DNA of 64,000 nt from Atriophallophorus winterbourni (GCA_013407085.1 JACCGJ010019629.1:1-64000); one strand, 5' to 3'. Shown: positions 31,721 through 40,824, numbered from the stretch's first letter. Notes: generated by a model not told the origin, from the sequence alone. A program made the numbers and translations.

Positions 31721-34321
31721 TCAAGGGAATACGGTAGATTTTTGGACCGAACAAAATGGAAAAAAACGGGTCACGCCTGGATGACACATGTTTTCATGTA
31801 CGATTTTCAAATCAAGTAACGAATGACTTGATGAACAGTAAGCTCTCGAGAGCGCATCTGCAGCTTGATTCTGGGTTCCGGGTCGATAGATTACATCATA
31901 AGAGAATTGAGATAGCTCAATGCGCCAGCGTTGAACTTTGTCGTTTTTTATTTTTCCACCGAGCTTCGAATCATACATAAAAGCGACGGATCGCTGATCG
32001 GTTATCAATTTAAAATGCGTCCCCAGTAGATAATACCGCCATTTTCTAATTGCTTCTATGATAGCGTATGCCTCTTTTTCTACAGCAGAATGTCTTCGTT
32101 CACTAGAACTTAGTGTTCGAGAAAAGAATGCTACTGGACGGCCATTTTGGTTCAGTGTTGCAGAGATAGCGATATCAGATGCATCAGTTTCGACCACCAA
32201 AGGCACGTTTCGGTCTACGGTCATTACTGCAGCTTCCATTAATTCTGCCTTGAGAGCATCATAGCTACGTAAGAGATCTTTAGACAACGGAAACTCCGTG
32301 TTGTGGATGAGGGGGTGAATTTTATCGGAGAATTTCGAAAACCACTGAGAATAGTACGCAAACATACCAATTACCCGTTGCTGTGACTTCAGATCCGTAG
32401 GCGGAGGAAGGAGAATTAATGGTTTAAAGCGATCCGGATCAGGTTTGATCTTCCCGAATGAAACGTTATATCCTAATAAACAAATCTCATTCGCAGCAAA
32501 AATGCACTTCTTGTCGTTGAGTGTCAATCCGTACTGTTTTGCAATGTGTAAGAATTTATCCAAGTTGCGATTATGCTCGGCTATATCTTTTCCACAAACC
32601 GTGATATTGTCAACATAAACATATGTTCCATCGAGATTCTCTTTGCGAATTAATTCATCAATAGCGCGCTGGAAACAAGCTACACCATTAGTCACACCGA
32701 ATGGTATTCTGCAAAATTGATACAGATTATTACAAGCCTCAAATGCAGTGAATTTTTTCTCGTCTTCTCTGATAGGGATTTGATGATACGCGCTTTCTAG
32801 ATCAAGTGTACTGTATACTTCATAGCGGGATATCTTTTCAATGATGGCGTCTATACGAGGCAGGGGGTACGCATCAAGTTCAGTGAAACGATTGATGGTT
32901 TGACTGTAATCAATCACCATACGCTTCTTTTGACGTTCATTTGTGGTTACGAGCACCTGGGCACGCCAAGGAGACTTGGATGGTTCAATTATACCGTCAG
33001 TAACTAATCTGTTTACTTCAGATTTGATAAACGATTCGTCAGCTTGGCTAAACCGCCGTGATTTAATTCGTATTGGTTGGCATGCCGGCGATAAATGCGC
33101 GAATAACGTAGGCGCGGGCAGACTAGATGTCGTGAGACCACATACAGAGAAGGTAGGGCGATCGCCCTGGAACGAGAGTTGAACGCTTTCGTGATGTTTT
33201 AAAAAGTCATGTCCGAGAAGGATATCAGTGCACAAGTGTGGGAGTACGGAAAGCTTAACATCGTTATATACTGTTCCGTTATGCGACAAAGAAACAACAC
33301 AATGTCCCTTGGTATGGCTTCGTAATTGTGTAGAAGCTAAAATGATTTCGCTGTGTGATTGATATGTAGGAAATTTATGCCTATGAACAATGGATTCGCA
33401 TACAAAACTTTCTGAACTTCCGGTATCGATCAATGCATCTAACTTCACACCGTTCACAATGACTTTAGTGATTGCATTTGAAAGACAAGCTGGAGCAGCA
33501 GCGGTGATGACAGAGGATGCTACAAATGGTGATGCAGATGCAACATGTTTATCAGATTTGGAAGAACGGCATACCGATCGAAAATGTCCCATTTTTCCAC
33601 ATGCCTTGCAGACTGCATCACGAGCAGGACACTTGTGACGAGGATGTCTATCATAACCACAAAAGTAGCAAAGGCCTTGGAGCTTCCGGTTGATGCTGGC
33701 CAACGTTTTATTTGGGACTGAATCTATCGGTATGTTTTGGTGGCTATGCATTTCTGTTTGCACAGTGTTACAAGGAATTTCCTGGATGGGTGATGTATAA
33801 GAATGTGATTGCTTCTGCGCCATGTCTAGAGACTTGGCTTGGTCAAAAGCAGTTTGGATGTCTAGAAATTTATTTTCAAGCAAGCGTTGTCGGATAGAAT
33901 TCGAAGACATTCCCGAAATGAAAGCATCACGTACGGCTTCGTCTTGATACTCGACAGCAGTTACAGATTTGAAGTTACAGTCCCGTGAGAGCGAGCGGAG
34001 TCGCTGCAAAAACTGATCGAGGCTTTCGCTGGAATCTTGCTTACACGTAGCTAGTAGATGTCGAGCAAAAACTTCGTTCTTCGATTGTACGTAGGTTGAC
34101 TGCAAAGTAGAAATAGCTGATTCATAGGAAGTGCATTGAAACACGAGTTTATACACAGACGGGGAAAGGAAATGGATGAGTGTCTTTAATTTGTCTGGCT
34201 TATGTGAGTCTATAACATCAAGAAAGTTTGTGAATGTATAGAACCAATGTTCCCACGAGTCTGCAGCATCAGATGCGTTTGGGGCGGTTTCAAAGCGTTC
34301 AGGACGAAGTAGTCGATCCAT
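31721..34321 (-). CDS. Gypsy-2 gag-pol: gag, protease, RT, RNase H
   Basis: An 866-codon open frame starting with ATG at 34321, only 17 nt inside the LTR. Order: capsid-like region (1-200); two CCHC knuckles (about 218-251, CYFCGYDRHPRHKC and CKACGKMGHFRSVC); aspartic protease with LIDTGSSESFV (about 297-307) and ILLGHDFL; RT with TLDLESAYHQIPI (about 505) and YVDN in place of YVDD (about 569-572); RNase H with VVETDASD, VEKEAYAIIEAIRKWRYYL and ITDQRSVAFM. The reading stays open into the HHCC finger (CHPGVTRFF), then slips in a run of seven T near 31755 and stops. One extra T relative to Gypsy-3 explains the slip. Gag and pol lie in one frame, as in Tf1-type elements. Confidence 0.9.
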   Translation of the reverse strand: MDRLLRPERFETAPNASDAADSWEHWFYTFTNFLDVIDSHKPDKLKTLIHFLSPSVYKLVFQCTSYESAISTLQSTYVQSKNEVFARHLLATCKQDSSESLDQFLQRLRSLSRDCNFKSVTAVEYQDEAVRDAFISGMSSNSIRQRLLENKFLDIQTAFDQAKSLDMAQKQSHSYTSPIQEIPCNTVQTEMHSHQNIPIDSVPNKTLASINRKLQGLCYFCGYDRHPRHKCPARDAVCKACGKMGHFRSVCRSSKSDKHVASASPFVASSVITAAAPACLSNAITKVIVNGVKLDALIDTGSSESFVCESIVHRHKFPTYQSHSEIILASTQLRSHTKGHCVVSLSHNGTVYNDVKLSVLPHLCTDILLGHDFLKHHESVQLSFQGDRPTFSVCGLTTSSLPAPTLFAHLSPACQPIRIKSRRFSQADESFIKSEVNRLVTDGIIEPSKSPWRAQVLVTTNERQKKRMVIDYSQTINRFTELDAYPLPRIDAIIEKISRYEVYSTLDLESAYHQIPIREDEKKFTAFEACNNLYQFCRIPFGVTNGVACFQRAIDELIRKENLDGTYVYVDNITVCGKDIAEHNRNLDKFLHIAKQYGLTLNDKKCIFAANEICLLGYNVSFGKIKPDPDRFKPLILLPPPTDLKSQQRVIGMFAYYSQWFSKFSDKIHPLIHNTEFPLSKDLLRSYDALKAELMEAAVMTVDRNVPLVVETDASDIAISATLNQNGRPVAFFSRTLSSSERRHSAVEKEAYAIIEAIRKWRYYLLGTHFKLITDQRSVAFMYDSKLGGKIKNDKVQRWRIELSQFSYDVIYRPGTQNQAADALSRAYCSSSHSLLDLKIVHENMCHPGVTRFFPFCSVQKSTVFP

Positions 34322-34336
34322 TTCTAGAAGATTAAA
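34321..34336 (-). promoter_or_regulatory. Gypsy-2 primer binding site complementary to its own LTR (self-priming)
   Basis: One base inside the 5' LTR the minus strand reads TTTAATCTTCTAGAAA. Its exact reverse complement occurs in the same LTR (plus coordinates 34404-34419). There it begins about 24 nt downstream of a TATA-like box (34438-34443), at the expected transcription start. It does not begin with TGG, so a tRNA 3' end is not the obvious primer. The geometry fits Tf1-type self-priming. The last base overlaps the gag ATG. Confidence 0.75.
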
Positions 34337-34337
34337 T

Positions 34338-34516
34338 TGTTGTGATTATGAATGTTAGATCCGATTGTAAGAATATCAAAAGACGAAGGCCCGAGAACTA
34401 GGCTTTAATCTTCTAGAAACCGAGGTATGCAATCTGGAATATAGAACGGTAATACTAATGTGCGAAATAGGAATACAGTTAGTAATAGAAAACAGGAACG
34501 GTAAAATATCATCACA
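34338..34516 (-). repeat. Gypsy-2 5' LTR
   Basis: 179 bp, two differences from the 3' LTR. It contains on the minus strand TATATT (34443-34438) and, 24 nt further, TTTCTAGAAGATTAAA (34419-34404), the putative RNA start and self-primer. It is bounded outside by AAATC. Confidence 0.9.
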
Positions 34517-36262
34517 AAATCCACCTTGGTTAACTCTGGTGCGCAGATTTCTTTCGGCGGAGAACCGATTAAGCAGGAGCGTTGCAAACACTTTAGCAGC
34601 GGTGTCGATTAGACTTATTCCGCGGTAATTGGAGCACACAGATTTATGTCCACGTTTCGGCAGTGGTAGAATGATAGACATCCCCCAGTCTGATGGGAAA
34701 ACTTCCGTCTCCCAGATCGAACAAAACAGCCGATGTAGCGGAGATAATAATACGTCAGCACAGGCTTTAATAAGTTCAACGGAAATTCCGTCCTCACCTG
34801 GCGATTTACCATTCTGCATTCGTCGTAAAACACTTGATATCTCGTATTCTGATGGTGCCTCGCAGTTGACCGGGTATTCACAGCTATTTATCGGGGAAGT
34901 GAATACTGCATTGATAGATGACGGGCGGTTCAGTAGCTGACTGAAGTGCTCAACCCACCTATCTATCTTTTGATGAAGGTCAAATATCATCTGTCCGGAC
35001 GAATCTCGAAGGTTCGTACAAAAACCACAGCTTCCAGATGCTCTGCGAATCAGGCGAAACAGTCGTCCAAAGTCTCCTATACTTGCTGCGGCTTCCATTT
35101 CGGATGCGGTTTCTGCCCAATATAGCTGACGATCCTTGCGGGCTGATCGTGTAGCAGCTCTCCTAAGGAGGCGATAATCAGATGCACCATGCATTCGGGC
35201 GTCTCTTGCCCGGGCAGAGAGCTCGATGGTGTTCTGAGAAATCCAATCTCGTCGGCGACGAGAGGCCGTGCCTAGGGTTTTTAGTGCTGCAGTCTGAGTA
35301 GCGGTCTTCAGTCTGGACCACTGTTGTTCGACTGATGCATCACTCCCATCCAACCGCTCAGCGATATCGTCAATGAGCTTCTTACGTTGGGCCGGGTTTC
35401 CTAAGGCTTCCAAGTTTAAGCGCTTCCTAGGAGTTTTCCTTTGGCGGTTTAGCAGGCGAAGTCGGAGCTTTGCGCGAACAAGTGTGTGATCGGTGCCTGC
35501 TGCGTTCCCTGTTTCGGCTCCACGATAGGACCTACAGTCGAGCACCGAAGACATCCAACGTGCGCGAATTAGAACATAATCGATCTGGTTCGCCGTTCTA
35601 CCATCGTTCGAGTACCATGTGACCAAGTGTTTTTTAGGGTGCTGGAATTTAGTGTTACAGACGCATAAGTGATTGTAGGCCGCAAACTCGATCAGTCGAT
35701 CGCCATTCGCGCAGCGCTGCCCTAGGCCAAATTTTCCCAGGATTCGGTTTGTTGCGGAATCTGCTGATCCTGTACGAGCGTTCCAGTCGCCAGCCACAAC
35801 CAGTACGTCGTTTCCAGCAACTCTATGGACTACGAATTGAAGTTGGTTATAAAAGTCGTCTTTTGTAGTTTGGTCATAAGGTTTGGACATAAGTGCTTGT
35901 TTAGCATGGCCGCTGAGCGCTATCGCTACTCCATGCTGACCAGATCCATCCTCGGGCCCACTATAAAAAAGCCAATAATTACGATCGACTCCGGGGACCT
36001 TGATCGATTTGGATCCGTGTCCGGGAAGGCGGACCTCGGAAAGACAAGCAACATCTACTTGGTAGTCCAATAAAGAGCGCATCGTGATTGCTTGACTACC
36101 AACGTCACGCAGTGTCCGTACGTTCCAACATCCCAGATAAAAGACCTTACGGATATTTATGGCCCCAGCTAGCTTACTTTTCACCCTAGCCGCTGGGAGA
36201 GCCAAGGGCGCGTCGCGTCTCGGGAACGCCGTAGCAGAGAGCTGAGATATACGTTGAGACAT
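34517..36262 (-). pseudogene. RTE-3 endonuclease and RT N-terminal part (inverted segment)
   Basis: The open frame from ATG at 36262 encodes endonuclease motifs GCWNVRTL, VACLSEVRLPG, VVAGDWNARTG, NQIDYVLI and GTDHTLVRA. The expected Y motif (VYAPT) is absent: the frame jumps from KQALMS to PYDQTTKDDF, which suggests an in-frame deletion of roughly 35 codons. The linker RRRRDWISQNTIELS follows, then RT N-terminal motifs NGKSPGEDGISVELIKACAD, LPLPKRGHKSVCSNYRGISL and NRFSAERNLRTRVNQGGF, where Gypsy-2 inserts. The frame is otherwise clean, so this copy is fairly young. Confidence 0.85.
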
Positions 36263-36776
36263 CGTCGTGAAGTTTCTTGGGGATAGTGTACAAGTGATGT
36301 CCCCAGCATCACTTGGTGTTTGTTCGAGTACACCTCTAGCCTTTGCACAGCCAAGTGCAACCTACAAGGCAGCAGGGAGCTGGCAGATAAACGCGCTGTG
36401 CGCCAGTTATCTACGTACGGGGCATCTCTCCGGATTTTTACTAGGGGTTTTCTCCCGAAGCCTTTCCCGCAGTCGGGTAACCCACAAGGCAATGGGGGTT
36501 TGGAGTCAGGGTTTTCCCTCCCCTAGATGGATTGCCAGTAGCTGACGAGCTCCATCTGCCCGGAGCTAACTGGTTTTATGGCGCCAGTCACCCGCCTTCG
36601 TCCCTTCTCCTGTCAGTAAGAGCAGTTCCGCCGGGCTTTTGAAAGCCACTCGTGCAGGCCAGGAGTTGGACTTGGTTGTCAGAGGCTATTTGAGACGCAC
36701 GCCACGTGGGAGCATTTTATAGATAGTAAGCGGCTCATTCCTACTACCACCCCCGGCTGTGACAACCTTTGGAACC
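36263..36776 (-). promoter_or_regulatory. RTE-3 5' UTR
   Basis: About 514 nt from GGTTCCAAAGG (5' terminus at 36776) to the ATG. Its first 220 nt are homologous to the RTE-1 5' UTR. Another copy of the downstream part is at 42925-43100. The 5' terminus sits at the inversion junction. Confidence 0.65.
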
Positions 36777-37888
36777 GCCGCCGCCTTTGACTCCGTAGAC
36801 CGTGGTTGTTTATGGGACATCATGCTATCGGATGGGGTTCCATTAAAGCTCGTCAACCTAATCAGAGCCTATTACAGCTCTACAAGGGCACGGGTTCGTG
36901 TTTACGGTGAAGAATCGCGTGAATTTAACTTGCACACAGGAGTCAGGCAAGGTTACCCGCTATCGCCGGTTATGTTTAACTATGTCGTAGACTGGATAAT
37001 GAACCAGGCGTTAACAGAGTATCAAGGGGTGCAAATTTCAACGGATCTATGGATTTCCGACCTTGACTACGCTGACGATATAGTCGTTCTGGGCGACAAT
37101 ACCGAAATGCTGCAAAGCGTTTTAGACCGCATTAGTGCCACTGCCGCGAAAGTCGGTCTTGAGATAAACGCGGCTAAGACCAAGGCATTTTTTTATTCCG
37201 ACACACCAGGCATCCAGCCACTTCGCGTCCAGGGTTGTCCGACCGAATACGTTCCAGTCTTTAAATACCTCGGCTCAGTATATTGCCCAATGGTCAGGCG
37301 AAAGATGAAGTGAAGTTAAGGGTCGATCGTGCTCGTAATGCGTTTTTGCAGTTGAAAGGCACCCTTTGGCGCAAGCCCGGGATCAGCCTAAAAACTAAGA
37401 CGCGTATTTATCAAGCAGCGATTCGCCCTGTACTGCTTTATGGATGCGAGACATGGCCTTTAAGGTCACAGGATGTACGCACATTAGAAGTGTTCGACCA
37501 TTGGTGCCTTAGGGTAATCTTGGGCATCCGATATACTGACCGAGTATCTAACGCAGCCGTACGAGAGCGTTGCAGCGGACTATCTCCACTTTCCGCTCAC
37601 ATACAACGGCGAAGGCTGCAATGGTTTGGCCACGTCCTCCGAAAGACAGACACAGCACTTCCAAAACTCGTCCTCGACCCCAAACCCGTTCGCACCTGGC
37701 GTCGGCGGCAAGGTGGTCAAGTGAAAACCTGGCTGTCAACTGTGAAAGAGGATGTAGACACCCTGGGTCTGCGTACCGTCTACGGAGTTCGCAGGTGGGA
37801 ACGAGACTGGATCACGATCTGCAACGATCTCGCCACCGATCGACGTGCGTGGGCTGGTGCGATCCGAGACATCAATGAAGCCGGCTAA
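36777..37888 (+). pseudogene. RTE-3 RT palm, thumb and C-terminal part (sense segment)
   Basis: It continues the protein from AAFDSVDRGCLWDIML, through ARVRVYGEES, TGVRQGYPLSPVMFNYVVDWIM, LDYADDIVVLG (catalytic YADD) and FKYLGSVY. One frameshift near 37300 follows, then VDRARNAFLQLKGTLWRKPG, LLYGCETWPLRSQD, RRLQWFGHVLRKTD and the stop at 37888. Only one lesion is visible here. Together with the inverted segment it accounts for almost the whole ORF. Confidence 0.85.
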
Positions 37889-37934
37889 TCTACTCGTGGA
37901 GCCAGCCGCACAAAAGTTAAGTAAAGTAGTAAGT

Positions 37935-38520
37935 AAGCCCGTGGTTTCAGAAAGTGGTCTGTAAATTCGCGAACAGAAAATGTTCCAACATGTTCAGCGC
38001 GGTCTTTTCTAAAGCTGGGATTGACAGACGGAGAGTTGTTAAGAATGGATGGGGGAGGGGAAGGGTCAGAAACAGTTTGAAGAGTAGGGCCAGCAGTAGC
38101 TTGTTTTCGCTTACCCGCCCTGCTGTATGCAGCAGGTAAGGCGACCCTGTTTATCGTGCGCGACGGCCGATGCACTATGGATTTGGGTTTCGTAGTAATA
38201 GTCATGGTCATGGTTGTATGCGGGCTGGGATACTGCCCATGCCTAGACAGGAGAACAATTAGGGTTCTCGACCAAAGCCTTTGGCTAAAAAGCCTGACTC
38301 ACAAGGCAGCGGGTTAGGTTGAGACCGTGTTCGTCTGACCTCTATCCATTGACCTTCCTGGTATGAGTGACTCTGAAGGTGCTCGGAGAGCACCACCCAG
38401 CATAGCTCAATGGGTCATAGAGGTGCACAAACCATCGCACCACGTTAAGGTCCAGTCTCAGCGCGATGGAAGAGGTCAGAATAACATGGTCTGAACTCAA
38501 CCCGCTGCCTTGTGGCACAG
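37935..38520 (-). mobile_element. RTE-2: 5' end displaced by RTE-3
   Basis: It begins with the right copy of the 14-bp target duplication. The minus strand reads PSRTINRVALPAAYSRAGKRKQAT, PSFRKDRAEHVGTF and DHFLKPRA, then continues at 30436 with SAHIGAMNVRTL. The further 5' part is the UTR, including the inverted-repeat element at 38302-38518. A plus-strand copy of the same region is at 39000-39454. Confidence 0.75.
38302..38518. repeat. repeat C: element with about 50-bp inverted-repeat arms
   Basis: The left arm (CTCACAAGGCAGCGGGTT..., 38299-38352) is the reverse complement of the right arm (...ACCCGCTGCCTTGTGG, 38468-38518) with a few mismatches, and includes CTGACCTCT/AGAGGTCAG. Partial copies lie at 27010-27153 and 62570-62740. 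It lies in the RTE-2 5' UTR, either as a resident MITE-like insertion or as a structured leader. Confidence 0.6.
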
Positions 38521-39000
38521 ATGTGCAATCGTGCAGCATTTCTGTGCTGTGCGGCTAACATAGTGCAAAATAGATTGGTTAACGGTCGTTGGCTGCATGC
38601 TGAAACACGCTGGAGTCACACTACCATTTCTATTTCTATCCCCCCTCATATCTGTCTAGGCCGTGGCAACCTGACAGTATCTTAGCCCACGTGCAGTCTC
38701 TAACTGTGCGGCACTTTGCCTGGATCAGGCTTGTGCTTTCATACCGTACCATATTGCACGGATGTGCAATCATGCAGTACTTCTGTGCTGTGTGGCTAAC
38801 ACCGTGCTAAATTGATTGGCCACCGGTAGTGAGCTGCATGCTGAAACAGGCTGGAGTCTCACTACCATTTTATTTTATTTTTCGTATCTGTCTAGGCCTG
38901 GGCAACCTGACAGTATCTCAGCCCACGTGCAGTATCTTACTGTACGGCACTTTGCCTGGTTCAGGCTTGTGCTTTAATACAATACCGTACCATACTTGTG
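38510..39000 (+). repeat. repeat B: tandem dimer of an approximately 245-bp unit
   Basis: Unit 1 (38510-38755) and unit 2 (38756-39000) share blocks such as GATGTGCAATC, GCTGCATGCTGAAACA, TGTCTAGGCC, CAACCTGACAGTATCT, GCCCACGTGCAGT, GGCACTTTGCCTGG and AGGCTTGTGCTTT. Single copies occur at 47336-47549 (with target duplication) and 61880-62075 (reverse). No coding capacity is seen. Confidence 0.8.
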
Positions 39001-39454
39001 GGTCGGGCTTTAGCCAAAGGCTTTGGTCGAGAACCCTAATTGTTCTAATTGTCTAGGCATGGGCGACTTGGAAGTATCCCAGCCCGCATACGATCATGAT
39101 TATAACTATAAAACCCAACTCCGTACTGCATCGGCCGTCGCGCACGATAAACAAGGTCGCCTTACCTGCTGCTTACAACAGGGTGGGTAAGCGAAAACAA
39201 GCTACTGATGGCCCTACTCTTCAAAATGTTTATGACCCTTCCCCTCCTCCATCCACTCCGCCTGTCAATCCCAGCCTTAGAAAAGACCGCGCTGAACATG
39301 GAACATTCTCTATTTGCAAATATACAGATCACTTTCTTAAAACACGGACCTCTGTTAACATCGGAGTTGTGAATGTCAGAACTCTCAGACAAATAGGCGA
39401 CGCAAAAAGCTCCGATATTGTTGTTTTAAGGGAAGATATGAATGCCAGACTGGG
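39000..39454 (+). mobile_element. RTE-4: 5' end of an RTE-2-type element, plus strand
   Basis: A mirror-image copy of 37935-38330: PSRTINKVALPAAYNRVGKRKQAT, PSLRKDRAEHGTF, then VNIGVVNVRTLRQIG followed directly by KSSDIVVLREDMNARLG, so the middle of the endonuclease is deleted. It is cut by the LTR of Gypsy-3 right after NARLG. Confidence 0.75.
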
Positions 39455-39617
39455 TGTTGTAGTACAGAATGAATAAGCAGCCACACGGTTAGAAGACAAC
39501 GCCTGATTTTAATGCTTTAATCGACTAGAAAATTCTAGTATACAAAGCTGCAAAAGAAGAGTGCAATAGATGAGACGTGACAGTTATGATCAAAGTTTAC
39601 GTATACAACATGGCATT
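39455..39617 (-). repeat. Gypsy-3 3' LTR
   Basis: On the minus strand it follows GGGGAGAA, starts TGCCATG and ends with CACAACA-like ...CTACAACA. It contains TTTTCTAGTCGATTAAAG, the counterpart of the Gypsy-2 self-primer segment. Overall divergence from the Gypsy-2 LTR is high. No 5' LTR copy survives in the window. Confidence 0.7.
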
Positions 39618-39628
39618 CTCCCCAACCG

Positions 39629-40798
39629 TCAAACTTCTCGCGTTCTAAGATTATGTGGTCTAACTCTTTGTTGCTGGGATATCAATTGATCCACGTTACA
39701 TCTCGGTGTCGCGTCTGAATTCTCGACCGGTTCGTTCGATGTAGTGTGATTGTGGGATGTAACTTCTAATGAGTGAGGTGGACTAAGATGACGAAGTGAC
39801 ACCGTCTCCTCACGACCGTCAGACAAACGAATGTGGGCGTACTGGGGATTACTTTCTAACAGTTCAACTTCTGCGATCGGTTCATAATTTGATGTACGCG
39901 TATTTCTTCGGTACAGTATTGGTCCAGGCTCCATGAGCCAATGAGGAAGAGTAGTGCCGACAGGGGACTTGCGATTGTGTTTAAACATGCGCTCGTAAGG
40001 TGTTTCATTGGTAGCAGTGCACAGAAGTGATCGGATTGCGTGCAATGCATCAGGAAGCACATATTCCCAATGTTCTACAGATATGCTCCTTTCTCGCAAA
40101 CACAAAGATGTTGTTTTCCACAGGGTACTATTCAAACGCTCCACTTGCCCATTACCCTGAGGGTTGTATGATGTAGTTCGACTCGTCGCTATGCCTCGAG
40201 AATGCAGAAAGGATTTGAGTTCTGTAGATATGAACGATGAACCACGATCAGAATGCACATAAGATGGCATACCGAATACAGAAAACAGTTCAATTAGTTG
40301 GGAAATAACAGTAGAGCTGGAGATATCGGGACATGGAAAAGCGAACGGAAAACGAGAAAATTCATCAACAATTGTTAATAAATAACGATTTTTGTTTGTA
40401 GAAGGGATCGGTCCTTTAAAATCCATACTCGAACGTTCGAATGAATGGGTTGCTTTGATTAGAGGTTCATTGTATGGATGGAAAAACTTGGGTTTTAATT
40501 GTGAGCAAACAGCGCACTGTCGAATAACTGTTTTTAAATCCTCGAGAGAAAAAGGCAAATTTTTTGAACGGATAAAATGGAATGTTCGAGTAATTCCGGG
40601 GTGGCACAAAGAACAATTATTTGTCTTTAATTCGGATAATGAGTGAACATTCGCACAGAAAGCACGAGATAAAGTATCGGCCACGATATTGTCAGCACCT
40701 GGTCGGTATACTATGTCATACGAGTATTGCCAAAGTTCAATACGCCAACGCTGGATTTTATCATTTTTGATTCTGCTGGCCACTTTATTATCGAACAT
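39629..40798 (-). pseudogene. Gypsy-3 RNase H end and integrase
   Basis: 389 open codons: KNDKIQRWRIELWQYSYDIVYRPG (end of RNase H), HPGITRTFHFIRSKNL with C..C pair (HHCC finger), SMDFKGPIPSTNKNRYLL, VHSDRGSSF and NGQVERLNSTLWKTT (DDE core), and YAHIRLSDGREETVSLRHLSP. It stays open across the position where Gypsy-2 has its frameshift, showing that the family normally reads through. Confidence 0.8.
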
Positions 40799-40824
40799 GA
40801 AAGCAACTGATCTTTGATCCGTAA

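Larger units (their letters stand above)
30553..34516 (-). mobile_element. Gypsy-2: young Ty3/Gypsy-type LTR retrotransposon, possibly self-primed
   Basis: 3964 bp: 179-bp LTRs at both ends (2 differences), 5-bp target duplication AAATC, one gag-pol reading frame interrupted once, a polypurine tract (30732-30743) and a primer site complementary to its own LTR (34321-34336). No envelope gene. It sits in the RT of RTE-3. Gypsy-3 (39455-42920) is an older relative. Confidence 0.9.
30437..37934 (+). mobile_element. RTE-3: RTE-like element with inverted 5' two thirds, nested in RTE-2
   Basis: The 3' segment (36777-37934) is sense on the plus strand and ends with TAAG-like units beside the right target duplication. 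The 5' segment (36776 back to 30437) is antisense. It starts at its internal end beside the left duplication and finishes with the RNA 5' terminus (GGTTCCAAAGG) at the inversion junction. The two segments meet in the protein at IDFRAA / AAFDSVDR with a short GCCGCC overlap. This is the signature of twin priming. Gypsy-2 later inserted at 30553-34516. Confidence 0.85.

Noticed and set aside
31715..31765. Programmed ribosomal frameshift between RT-RNase H and integrase of Gypsy-2
   Set aside because: The T7 run looks slippery, but Gypsy-3 reads through the same position in one frame, so a one-base insertion or sequencing error is the simpler explanation.
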